This document shows, piece by piece, positions 51,896-62,079 of a stretch of DNA of 64,000 nt. The notes beneath the pieces are model-generated. The model saw only the letters and a program-made list of their open reading frames with translations. It had not been told where the DNA came from and made no database searches. How positions within the stretch are numbered: the first letter of the stretch is position 1; each line of letters opens with the position of its first letter. The translations under genes and the position numbers were made by a program. The DNA comes from Symsagittifera roscoffensis (taxonomy: Eukaryota; Xenacoelomorpha; Acoela; Convolutidae): NCBI RefSeq assembly GCF_963678635.1, contig NC_087062.1:84034012-84098011 (forward strand). The letters run 5' to 3'.

Positions 51896-51976
51896 CGAAA
51901 ATTAATTTAATAAAAAACCCTTGAGTGTTTTTTAGAACGGCGTTGCAAACAAAATGGCTATAAGCAGAAACATAAA

Positions 51977-52712
51977 TACAGTGCTGATTTAAATTAACCG
52001 GACAAAACGCATTAAACTTGAAATTTAAAACGCATTTTTCTCAAATTGGGTTGAGTTTACGTGAAAACTGATGAAGCTAAAATTTGTTTAAAATTTTAGC
52101 AGAATTAACATGGTGTAATTTGTTTTGCGAAATTCGGGCCCAAATTTTTACCCCAAAAATGGTTCATTTCGGCGTTTCTTAGTTAATCAAAAATTACGCC
52201 AAAAAGACCCAGTCGATCACAGAGATAATTATATCAAAGTGAGTCTCTTACGTAGCCCAACAAACTTTAAGAAAACTATGTTCTCCAAAAAAAATTGCAA
52301 ATCGTTTCAAAATAGTTTTTAAATAAAAAATTGGTATTTTTTATAGTAAAAACGATCTTCTTGTCTATCAAACAAAAATAAATCAACTTATACAATGTTT
52401 TGGAGAATATACTTTTGATAAAGTTTGTTGGGCTACGTAAGAGGCTCACTTTGATATAATTATGTCTGTGATCGACAAGGTATTTTTGGCGTAGTTTTTG
52501 ATTAACTAAGAAAAGCCAAAATGACCCATTTTTTGGGGTAAAATTTCGGGCCCGATTTTCGCAAAACAAATTATACCATATTAATTCTGCCAAAATTTTT
52601 AGCAAGTTTTGTCTTCATAGATTTTCACCTAAATTCAACCCAATTTGAGAAAAATGCGTTTTAAATTTCAAGTTTAGCTCGTTTTGTCCGGTTAATTTAA
52701 ATCAGCACTGTA
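51977..52712. mobile_element. Palindromic Tc1/mariner-type element, copy 2
   Basis: 51979-52710 (732 bp), TA at both sides, ends CAGTGCTGATTTAAATTAAC. It is a giant palindrome of the same family as 14431-15161 but more diverged. The orthologous position in unit B (AAACATAAATAC..TCAGTCAATC near 59525-59545) is empty, so the insertion postdates the tandem duplication or was lost cleanly from B. Confidence 0.88.
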
Positions 52713-52762
52713 CATCAGTCAATCGGAGTGCACTATGCAAATCCAAACTATAGTTTCCACTG

Positions 52763-53497
52763 TACAGTGCTGATTTAAATTATCCGGACAAAACGAACAA
52801 AACTTGATTTTTCAAACGCGTTTTTCTCAAATTGGGTTAAGATTGACAAAAAGTGAAGAGAACAAAAGTTGCTTAGAATTTCACCAGAATTGATATGGTG
52901 CCATTTTTTCTCCAAAATTCTCAACGAAAATTTTACCCCAAAAATGGGTCATTTTGGCTTTTTTCATTTAATCAAGAATTACGCAGAAACTACTTTGTTA
53001 ATTGATAAGAAAATTATATCACAGGAAGCCTCTTATGCAGCTCAACAAAGTTTAATAAAGGTTAAATCTCCAAAAACCAGTATAAGGGAAAAAATTTTCA
53101 CTTGATAGTCAATAAATGTGATTTTTACTACATAAAACCCAGAATATCTGTTTAAAAATAAATTTTACACAATTTGCGCAACTTTTTGGAGATTTAACCT
53201 TTATTAAACTTTGTTGAGCTGCGTAAGAGGCTTCCTGTGATATAATTTTCTTATCAATTAACAAAGTAGTTTCTGCGTAATTCTTGATTAAATGAAAAAA
53301 GCCAAAATGACCCATTTTTGGGGTAAAATTTTCGTTGAGAATTTCGGAGAAAAAATGGCACCATATTAATTCTGGTGAAATTCTAAGCAACTTTTGTTCT
53401 CTTCACTTTTTGTCTAATCATCACCCAATTTGAGAAAAACGCGTTTGAAAATTCAAGTTTTATTCGTTTCGTCCGGTTAATTTAAATCAGCACTGTA
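52763..53497. mobile_element. Palindromic Tc1/mariner-type element, copy 3
   Basis: 52765-53495 (731 bp) with flanking TA and ends CAGTGCTGATTTAAATTATC. The loop sequence is inverted relative to copy 1, showing opposite insertion orientation. Unit B has the empty site CCACTGTATCAGGGCG at about 59579-59594. Only 54 bp separate it from copy 2. Confidence 0.9.
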
Positions 53498-53517
53498 TTA
53501 GGGCGTGAATAAACGCA

Positions 53518-53916
53518 ATGAAACTACAAAATGCTCGACTTTGCATATCCAGAAGCGAGAATTGGAATAGCGTGAAAACATTCGGGTTAATTACTGAAAG
53601 TGATCTGACTAAGTTGATTCCCAATCGCGCAATGAAAATGGACAACTCTCGTAAAAAGATATATAACTTCTTATCTTGTTACCCACAGGTCATAAGCAGC
53701 AGTAGCCGCTCGGAGGTTGAAGTTTTTATTGAAAACCTGGAGACCAGAATGGTTTCAATTCCGTCAAAACAGGGATTTCAATTCCGACCCAAACTCACAG
53801 GGAAATATACACGCCATTACCAGACAAACCTTATCATGAGTGTCATCCTTCTCCACTGCAAAGTCGTCAAGAACTCGGAAAGTCTTCTCGAGTTATTTAA
53901 CTTTGAAGTATTGTAG
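53518..53916 (+). CDS. Unassigned 132-codon ORF (unit A), conserved in unit B
   Basis: MKLQNARLCISRSENWNSVK onward. The same frame is open for 132 codons at 59607-60005 in unit B with about ten substitutions, including replacements. It lies downstream of the RNase H remnant, where integrase or a linker would be expected, but I see no HHCC or D,D,E pattern. Because the neighbouring retroelement is full of stops, an unbroken frame in both copies is mildly notable. It may still be a chance ORF in recently duplicated DNA. Confidence 0.3.
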   Translation: MKLQNARLCISRSENWNSVKTFGLITESDLTKLIPNRAMKMDNSRKKIYNFLSCYPQVISSSSRSEVEVFIENLETRMVSIPSKQGFQFRPKLTGKYTRHYQTNLIMSVILLHCKVVKNSESLLELFNFEVL

Positions 53917-55040
53917 AGGCTAATTACCTGGAGTACCTGCAATTAGAGGCAATCCCCAACTTTGAGGAGAAAGTGAGGACGATGAGGGGCCTACCTGGGG
54001 CAAAAGGTACTTGATTTTCAAGCAAAATATGGATGCTTGTGTGTAGATGAAAAGCTCCTAATTCCGAATCACTACGAACTGCTATCAAAATTTGTGTGCA
54101 CAGAAGGCCAGCATGTTTAATGCAGCAAGAGATGTATGTTTTCCATACACACGTAGAAGTCTGAAATCTACCTCGGACGAAATACGTTCTGACGGAGCCC
54201 AAAGAATGCATACAACTTGATTTCTTAGGCTTGCAACAAATGCTTCACTCGAAATATTGCCGTTTGAAGCGCACAACGATCGTGAAGCATGTACGGTACA
54301 TCGGAACTTAACTAGAAAAATCTTCGACTCAAAATCTCAGTTGGAAAATGTAATCAGTCAGAAGTCTGCTTGATTAAAAAAAAGGACCCTAGAGTCCAGA
54401 AGATGCCGCACAAGCCTGCTGGAATAAACTGGAACATGAGGTCGAATGTGGAGTTCGACCGATGAAACATTAAAAATCCAATCAAAGTGATGGAGAGTTT
54501 TGTGCCTAAGGACGGAGCGCCAAGTGCCGGAGGACATGCTGGAGGTTAAAAAATCAAAGGCTCAGGGAAGGGCCAGTAACATGACGCAGTTACTATTCCA
54601 ACGCCCTAAGGAAAACAACAAAATGTATAGACTGACTAAACACAAAATTGCTAGTAAATCAAATCTAACAATTCTCTCAAAAATTGGCATCTCTACTTTC
54701 GAAAAGTAGGGCGAAACGATGAGGTGGCAAGAAAAGGGCAATAAAAAGCGGGATGACCACCCAAGCAAAGGCTGGTGTCGTATTAGAGCCAGGACTCGAA
54801 TAGCCAGGATAAGACCACTTCCAGGCAGAGCTGACAAAAAAGACGACCGTATCGAAAATGGGGGCAAGGATGATCAACAATATCACAAAGGGCCGCAGCG
54901 AGAAGAAGACGCCGCGAAAAGAAGAAAACTAGGGAAAAGAGTGCCCGTAGAAAATAGGGAGTCTCGCGGTAAAACAAATTAAAAGTCGCAAAAAACTCAA
55001 ACTACTTTGGGTCCAGGGAGATGGCAGGCCAGCCAATATA
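53917..55040. other. Unassigned part of unit A
   Basis: Contains fragments that read as protein in several frames (for example KLLIPNHYELLSKFVCTEGQ near 54045-54110 and a basic region near 54720-54980) with many stops. It may be the decayed rest of the Gypsy pol. Equivalent sequence is at about 60006-61125 in unit B. Confidence 0.35.
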
Positions 55041-57501
55041 AATCCTATGTAATTCAGCTTATACCTAATTTTCAATATGCATTTCAAATTACTGGGTAAG
55101 AGGGAATATATTAGAAGAGTATATTTTACGATACACCTCTAAGTTTTTTTAATTCAGTTTTGGTGTTGACCTTCGCGCATTTGGTGTTTGCTAATTGGTA
55201 CCCAGTCAACAGCAACATCTTGTGTCCAAGATGTTAAAACAGTTGAGTTTATTTTATACTTCAGATACTTAACTGGTTCTCTTTTATGTTTTGACTGCAC
55301 TTAAGTACCGGATTAAAGTTTTCCTCAGACTATGGAAAAATCTCTGAAAAATATTCCAAAAATTTTAAAATAGTTTCTCACTGTTTTTAAACTCAAGAAT
55401 AGGATCATTATAGTTGGAATGAAGTAAAAATTAGAACATTTTTGTTAAACACTCCGAAAGATTAAAAGTAGGCAAATTTTTCTTAACATGTACCTAATTT
55501 AACGAGGTACCTAATGTCATGCAAAAAAAACACATCCTACGCAACAGTTCTTTTTCACTCCATTTAGGGCTGGTCAGCGCAAAAGTGGGAGAACAATTAA
55601 TAAAATATAAAATTTTTTGCAATTTTTTAAGTAAATTAATCAATCTGGGCTGGTAGCTTATTAATTAGACTGCAGATGAAGTCATTTTTCAGTTGAGGGT
55701 AACACAATTGATATAATCTACTCGAACGCAGAATGGTTAAACTTTATAATTTGGAGTAACGCTTTAACAACTATTCCATTTGTATCAAACTTATCGCTTG
55801 ACCTAATAAAACTAATCACTACGAGGTGTATATTGACCAATTTGAGATAGAAGATCAGATCTTTGACTCTTGAAACCGCAATAGTAGCGGTTCCACTCTA
55901 AACGTTCGAATTAAATTAAATTCAATAACATCACTGATAACTTTTTGAAACCAGAAACTAACACCAGTAAAGTCACGAGCATCAGAAGTGTGTTATGTAT
56001 CTGTTTATGTGTGCTTCAGGTTGGCGTGGTGATTCAAGGAAAATTATCACGATATGTGATCAATAAGTTATGATGAATAAATTGATAAAATTGAGCACGA
56101 TTTCTGTAGCATAAACAAAAATTGAAATAAACAAAATAATATAAAAAAATTATCCACATTTTCATGTTTGGTTTTTTGCGACCTTAATTCAATCGTAAGT
56201 TTTTCGACTTTCAGTTCGACTATGGGCTTTGCGCGGCTGCTGTTGGTTTTCGATCGAACTATGACATCTGGTTCGACTACTTTGGTCAAAACATAAAGTC
56301 GAATCCCCGACACGGGTGGAACGGTGTAAGTTTGGAGTGATTTGACGCGTTCCTTTTTTTAACGATCATTAAAGACCATTCGGAAAAAAATCTACCATTT
56401 CGCATCCCAAAAACTTTTTGACTGAAACCCCTAGCCTTTCTTGAAAAGACATTTGGTGCCAACATATTTAATTTTTGTATCAAAAGCCCTTTCAAAACCC
56501 ATATTGTCCTTTTTAATATTTTTCTTAAGCCCATTTTGTGAATAATTATTATTTAATTATCAGGCTCTTCAAATTATCAGTAAATTTTTTCGATATGTCT
56601 AGGCAGAAAATTTAAAACTCACAGAAATTGTAAAGTGTAAAATATCTTTTTTCAATTGATTTCAGGGACCCGATATTTTCGATGGCTAAACAATTTTTCG
56701 TTAAAAACTATAATATCGATTGTGAAAACTGAAAAAATGACTGAACAAAAAACAACTGTTCTTCCTTATTTTTTGCCTATTAGTTCCAGTAAACATTCAA
56801 AATCAAATCCATTAACGATTGCTGCAATCAAATTGATTTTTTTTTTCAAAAAAAATCTAATTAATATAGTCTATTTATTATAGTAAAGTGCTTTGCGACA
56901 AGTTGTCGGTTTTTTGAAATCTACTGAAACTCGCCTGCAGCAAAGTTGTCAGTTGAGACGAATTTTGTCCAAAAAAATTATCCCAAAACGTTTCATTTCT
57001 TACAGTTTTGCTGTGGCGGAGGATATCCAGCCAGGTTAAGGTCGAATTTTATTTTCGGATATGCAGCGGGCTTGGGCTTCATTTTCAGGACCAGCAGCCG
57101 GGCCGGGCCCGGGCCTGATTTTCAAAAGAGTTCACACCTTTCACCCTTCATGCTACAAACGCCCAGAGGGAGCGTGACTTCAGCAGGGCTGGGCAAAACC
57201 GGACAGCCAAGCGTGCTCTCCTTTCTGTGTCAAAAGTCAGCCAAATCGAACTGTGAGGATCGGCTGCGGCCAACGGACTTAATGAATTGTGTTTTTTTTA
57301 AATTCACGTTTGAATTTCAATATATTTTTTGTTAGTATATTCGTGTTTTCATTAAGAATGGGCCCGGGCCGGCCAGACCGGGCTCGGGCCTCAAATTCAG
57401 GTCGAGTTCCAATTCTTATAAGCACTGAGTGTTCTAATTACGGCTTAACCTGTTTTAAGTAGTTTTTAGCATCAAAAATTGAAGATTTCAAAAGAGAAAC
57501 T
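55041..57501. other. 3' part of unit A, no gene seen
   Basis: AT-rich sequence with scattered short frames. Near 57090-57115 and 57358-57400 are GC-rich words (GGGCCGGGCCCGGGCC, GGGCCCGGGCCGGCC) unlike the surroundings, possibly the ends of another repeat. A site near 55530 (CCTACGCAACAGTTC) is the empty target of the hAT-type MITE found in unit B. Confidence 0.5.
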
Positions 57502-58065
57502 GCTCTAAGAGCAGTTTCCAATTTAGCCAGATTACTATGCAAGCAAAAAAAAATCAGGTGGCTGAGTTATGAACCTTCTAAAATTCAGAGTATAGCACCT
57601 TGGTGACCCACACTCAATCAGTCTAAGAAGCAAACTTCTACCATAATCATTTAACTTCTAAATATTTTCCAAACATCCAAGCAAGTCATTGCTGTTTCCT
57701 TCTTCATAACTTTTAATTCAGGAGAAAAAAGATTTCTGTTTAATTAAAACGCTGGACAATGTCTTAGAAAGAGTCGAATTAAACCAACTTGATGTTCACA
57801 GCAATATATGATTGTAAACCCGAAAACTAGAGGTATTTTCTTTGTTTTGGATTTCAGAGAATATTGTAAATAACCTGTTGGTATCTAGTCTTTTTATTTG
57901 TTTGAATTATTCACAGCACAATGAGCTTTGAACCGTGTTATTTGTCACATGTTTTCTCACTTGGAAACAAAGCACTCAAAGTTTAGAAAAAATGTATCCT
58001 CAGTGTTTTGAACTATTTTCTACGAGTACTATTTCGCCATGTTTCTCTGATCTTCTTTTTCAGGT

Positions 58066-58466
58066 CAGCTTACTATCTTTGAGAAGCCCGACAAAGTTGT
58101 TTTTACGGAGCAAAACGATAAGCTGGAAACATACCAGTTGCTGTCAAGGAAACAAAGGGGGGGGGGTGAAACGCTTGAGTAGTTTCATTCAGTCCTGAGT
58201 GGGTTAGCAGCAAGCTGCAAACTTCGAATGCTAGAAAAAAAGATTCCTCGCGATGTTTCTTTTGTTAACATGACACTCAAAAACGAACAAACGGAGCTAT
58301 GCAGAACTACAAAGACGCCGTGGACAAAGTCTGCAGTATCGCATTGTCATATTAAGGGGAAAACAAATACGCTGAGAATTATGAGATTACCGGGGACGGA
58401 AAAGCAGCTATGCCGACAGGGCGTTGCATAAAAAATGGAGCCATTAAGCGCCATCGGTTCCAACAG
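58066..58466 (+). pseudogene. Degenerate Gypsy gag (unit B)
   Basis: Counterpart of 49690-50083. It retains MTLKNEQTELCRTTKTPW and upstream gag words but has a G run (58157-58166) that breaks the frame. The zinc-knuckle end is gone because of the unit-B deletion. Confidence 0.6.
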
Positions 58467-58499
58467 AAGTGCGGAAACTAGCAATTATTGTAATTCCTA

Positions 58500-59460
58500 C
58501 CTAAAGGTATGGGAATCCACTGGTACAAATAGGTTTATTTAAGACAGGGTTTTAAGGTTTAACAACCACGTTTCAAATGGTCATGGACTCTATCTTAAGC
58601 GAACTTCTGTACTCTCACATATTCATTGATGATATCCTTATCATATTGAAGGAAGTGAAAAATGAACAAATTGAGATGTTCGAGAAGACATTAAAAAAGC
58701 TTGATTGAAAAAGCTTGATTGAAAAAGCTTGATGGTTGTAAACTGTCTAAAAATGAGTTCGCGAAATCAGAGTGCAATTGGCTCAGCCACAAAATAACAA
58801 AAATGGGAATAGAACCACTTATTAGAAAAACCGATCCTATCGACAATTTATAGTCTCCAAAAACGCTTTCGCAATTGAAGCTTTCATGGGATCAGTCAGT
58901 TCAAAGCCTGCACAAATTTTTCCTTTGCTGGCCAAATCCTGGGCGCCATTACTGCTCTTTTTACATTAAAAAAAGATAATGTGTGGTTCCCATTGGAGCT
59001 AAAGCAATTCGGTGTTCATAAAGAGGTTCGCATTGTATCTTATGCCAGTCACAATGGCCTAGGGTCGGTTTTGTAGCGACTTGGCGTCAATTTCGTTCGC
59101 CTGTCATTTGCTAAATGCGGTAGAACTGGAGTATTCAAAATCAAAAAATGAGCTAGAAAAGTGAGCTGAGGTATGGTTCGCCTAACTTTTCGGAAATCAA
59201 AATTTCGGGCAAAAATCCACGGTGCTAACGGATCATAAGGAGCTACTAACGTTGATAAACTGAAACAATCAGAAGCAAAAAAAAAACAATGTTTTGCCAA
59301 CTGACCCGGTAGATACATAGATCGTAAACACCAGTTCAATAATATTACAGAAGATACGCCTGTGCGAAATACGTTTTTGTGGTCTACTTTTCAAGAAATC
59401 CAGAGGGCAAGCTCAAGGAAATACCAGAAACGATAACACATTTATAGTAGCGGAAATTAA
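58500..59460 (+). pseudogene. Degenerate Gypsy RT and RNase H (unit B)
   Basis: Counterpart of 50940-51895. The F-I-D-D box region (SHIFIDDILIILKE near 58615-58655) is preserved. A small tandem expansion of AAGCTTGATTGAA (58697-58730) and additional stops are present. RNase H fragments follow to about 59440. Confidence 0.7.
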
Positions 59461-59606
59461 TTTAATAAAAAAACCCTTGAGTGTTTTTTAAAACGGCGTT
59501 GCAAACAAAATGGCTATAAGCAGAAACATAAATACTTCAGTCAATCGGAGTGCACTATGCAAATCCAAACTATAGTTTCCACTGTATCAGGGCGTGAATA
59601 CACGCA

Positions 59607-60005
59607 ATGAAAGTACAAAATGCTCGACTTTGCATATCCAGAAGGGACAATTGGAATAGCGCAAAAACATTCGGGTTAACTACTGAAAGTGATCTGACTA
59701 AGTTGATTCCCAATCGCGCAATGAAAATGGATAACTCTCGTAAAAAGATATATAACTTCTTATCTGGTGACCCACAGGTCATATGCAGCAGTAGCAGCTC
59801 GGAGGTTGAAGTTTTTATTGAAAACCTGGAGACCAGAATGGTTTCAATTCCGTCAAAACAGGGATTTCAGTTTCGACACAAACTCACAGGGAAATATACA
59901 CGCCATTACCAGACAAACCTTATCATGAGTGTCATCCTTCTCGACTGCAAAGTCGTCAAGAACTCGGAAAGTCTTCTCGAGTTATTTAACTTTGAAGTAT
60001 TGTAG
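59607..60005 (+). CDS. Unassigned 132-codon ORF (unit B)
   Basis: Counterpart of 53518-53916: same start, stop and length, with replacements such as S-E to R-D in the segment after ISR. No domain recognised. Confidence 0.3.
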   Translation: MKVQNARLCISRRDNWNSAKTFGLTTESDLTKLIPNRAMKMDNSRKKIYNFLSGDPQVICSSSSSEVEVFIENLETRMVSIPSKQGFQFRHKLTGKYTRHYQTNLIMSVILLDCKVVKNSESLLELFNFEVL

Positions 60006-61628
60006 AGGCTAATTACCTGGAGTACCTGCAATTAGAGGCAATCCCAACTTTGAGGAGAAAGTGAGGACGATGAGGGGCCTACCTGGGGCAAAAGGTACTT
60101 GATTTTCAAGCAAAATATGGATGCTTGTGTGTAGATGAAAAGCTCCTAATTCCGAATCACTACGAACTGCTATCAAAATTTGTGTGCACAGAAGGCCAGC
60201 ATGTTTAATGCAGCAAGAGATGTATGTTTTCCATACACACGTAGAAGTCTGAAATCTACCTTTGACGAAATACGTTCCGACGGAGCCCAAAGAACGCATA
60301 CAACTTGATTTCTTAGGCTTGCAACAAATTCTTCACTCGAAATATTGCCGTTTGAAGCGCACAACGATCGTGAAGCATGTACGGTACATCGGAACTTAAC
60401 TAGAAAAATCTTCGACTCAAAATCTCAGTTGGAAAATGTAATCAGTCAGAAGTCTGCTTGATTAAAAAAAAGGACCCTAGAGTCCAGAAGATGCCGCACA
60501 AGCCTGCTGGAATAAACTGGAACATGAGGTCGAATGTGGAGTTCGACCGGTGAAACATTAAAAATCCAATCAAAGTAATGGAGAGTTTTGTGCCTAAGGA
60601 CGGAGCGCCAAGTGCCGGAGGACATGCTGGAGGCAAAGAAATCAAAGGCCCAGGCAAGGGCCAGTAACATGACGCGGTTACTATTCCAACGCCCAAAGGA
60701 AAACAACAAAATGTATAGACTGACTAAACACAAAATTGCTAGTAAATCAAATCTAACAATTCTCTCAAAAATTGGCATCTCTACTTTCGAAAAGTAGGGC
60801 GAAACGTTGAGGTGGCAAGAAAATGGCAATGGAAAGCATACGACCACCCAAGCAAAGGCTGATGTCGTATTAGAGCCAAGACTCGAATAGCCAGGATGAA
60901 ACCACTTCCAGGCAGAGCTGACAAAAAAGACGACCTTATCAAAAATGGGGCAAGGATGGTCGACGACAATATCACAAAGGGCCGCAGCGAGAAGAAGACG
61001 CCGCGAAAAGAAGAAAACTAGGGAAAAAAGTGCCCGTAGAAAATCGGGAGTCTCGCGGAAAAACAAATTAAAAGTCGCAAAAAACTCAAACTACTTTGGG
61101 TCCAGGGAGATGGCAGGCCAGCCAATATAAACCCCATGTAATTCAGCTTATACATAATTTTCAATATACATTTCAAATTACTGGGTAAGAGAGAATATAT
61201 TAGAGGCGTATATTTTACGATACGCCTCTAAGTTTTTAATTCAGTTTTGGTGTTGACCTTTGCGCATTTGGTGTTTGCTAATTGGTACCAGTCAACAGCA
61301 GCATCTTGTGTCCATGTTAAAACAGTTGAGTGTATGTTATAGTTCAGATACTTAATTGGTTCTCTTTTATAATTTTGATTGCAATTAAGTACCGGATAAA
61401 AGTTTTCCTCAGACTATGGAAAATTCTCTGAAAAATATTCAGAAAATTTTAAAATAGTTTCTCACTGTTTTTAAACTCAAGAATGAGATCATTATAGTTG
61501 GAATGAAGTAAAATTAGAACATTATTGTGAAACACTTCGAAAGATTAAAAGTAGGCAAATTTTTCTTAACATGTACCAAATTTAATGAGGTACCTAAAGA
61601 CATGCAAAAAAAACACATCCCACGCAAC
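60006..61628. other. Unassigned part of unit B
   Basis: Collinear with 53917-55540 of unit A: decayed coding-like fragments to about 61125, then AT-rich sequence up to the MITE. No intact gene is supported. Confidence 0.4.
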
Positions 61629-62079
61629 CACGGGCGGATTTAGGTGGGGGTGGGGCGGGGGGGGGGATTGGGCGTTCGCCTTCCCCCTTCAGTGATTCGA
61701 CCCCCTGCCGACCCAAAGGGTCACCCCTTTGATACTTTTTCAGAAATCCATTTTTGGCCGACCGACCCTAAAATTTTTCTAAAGGCGCCTTGGGCGCCAA
61801 TATATACTAACTTTGAGGGTGAGCGCGCGCCAAAAAAACGCGATTTTTTTGTCAAAATTTTTCAAAAATTGCCCGAAAACGGCTTTTCTGACTGTTTTTC
61901 AAAAATTTGCCTGCGGCGCAGAAAATTTTGCCAAAGTAGGGGCAAAACAGTGCTTTGGGAGAGCTCGAAAAATCAATTTGGTCGACCTAAAAAAAAAAAA
62001 AAGGTAAAATTTTTTGAAAACTTTTTGAAAACCCGCCCCCCCCCCTCGAGAAAATCCTAGATCCGCCCCTGCACGCAAC
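61621..62079. mobile_element. hAT-type MITE with 8-bp target duplication and empty site
   Basis: A 443-bp element (61629-62071) flanked by identical 8-bp repeats CACGCAAC (61621-61628 and 62072-62079). The termini are 16-bp inverted repeats CACGGGCGGATTTAGG and, from the other strand, CAGGGGCGGATCTAGG. Unit A has the unoccupied site CCTACGCAACAGTTC near 55530. The 8-bp duplication and the end sequence point to hAT. No transposase. Internal GC-rich G and C runs flank an AT-rich core; relatives are at 15200-15352, 16500-16600 and 41918-42335. Confidence 0.92.

Larger units (their letters stand above)
49128..57501. repeat. Tandem duplication unit A (about 8.37 kb)
   Basis: The sequence starting GCTCTAAAAGCAGTTTCC (49128) recurs starting GCTCTAAGAGCAGTTTCC (57502), and order is conserved through to the window end, where unit B reaches the position equivalent to about 57301 of unit A. 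The copies are highly similar with scattered substitutions. Unit A has two palindromic elements absent from B and keeps about 842 bp (50084-50925) missing from B. Content: degenerate Gypsy gag, protease, RT and RNase H, then unassigned sequence. Confidence 0.9.

Noticed and set aside
54562-54867. Hydrophobic minus-strand frames in units A and B (also 60446-61066) as a membrane protein
   Set aside because: The long frame exists only in B, where small indels extend it; in A it is broken, and the plus strand reads as basic pol-like fragments.
56946-57335. 129-codon frame at the end of unit A with a counterpart in B (63647-63874, 63709-63999)
   Set aside because: The frame is not the same in the two units, passes through a GC-rich palindromic repeat word and has no recognisable domain.
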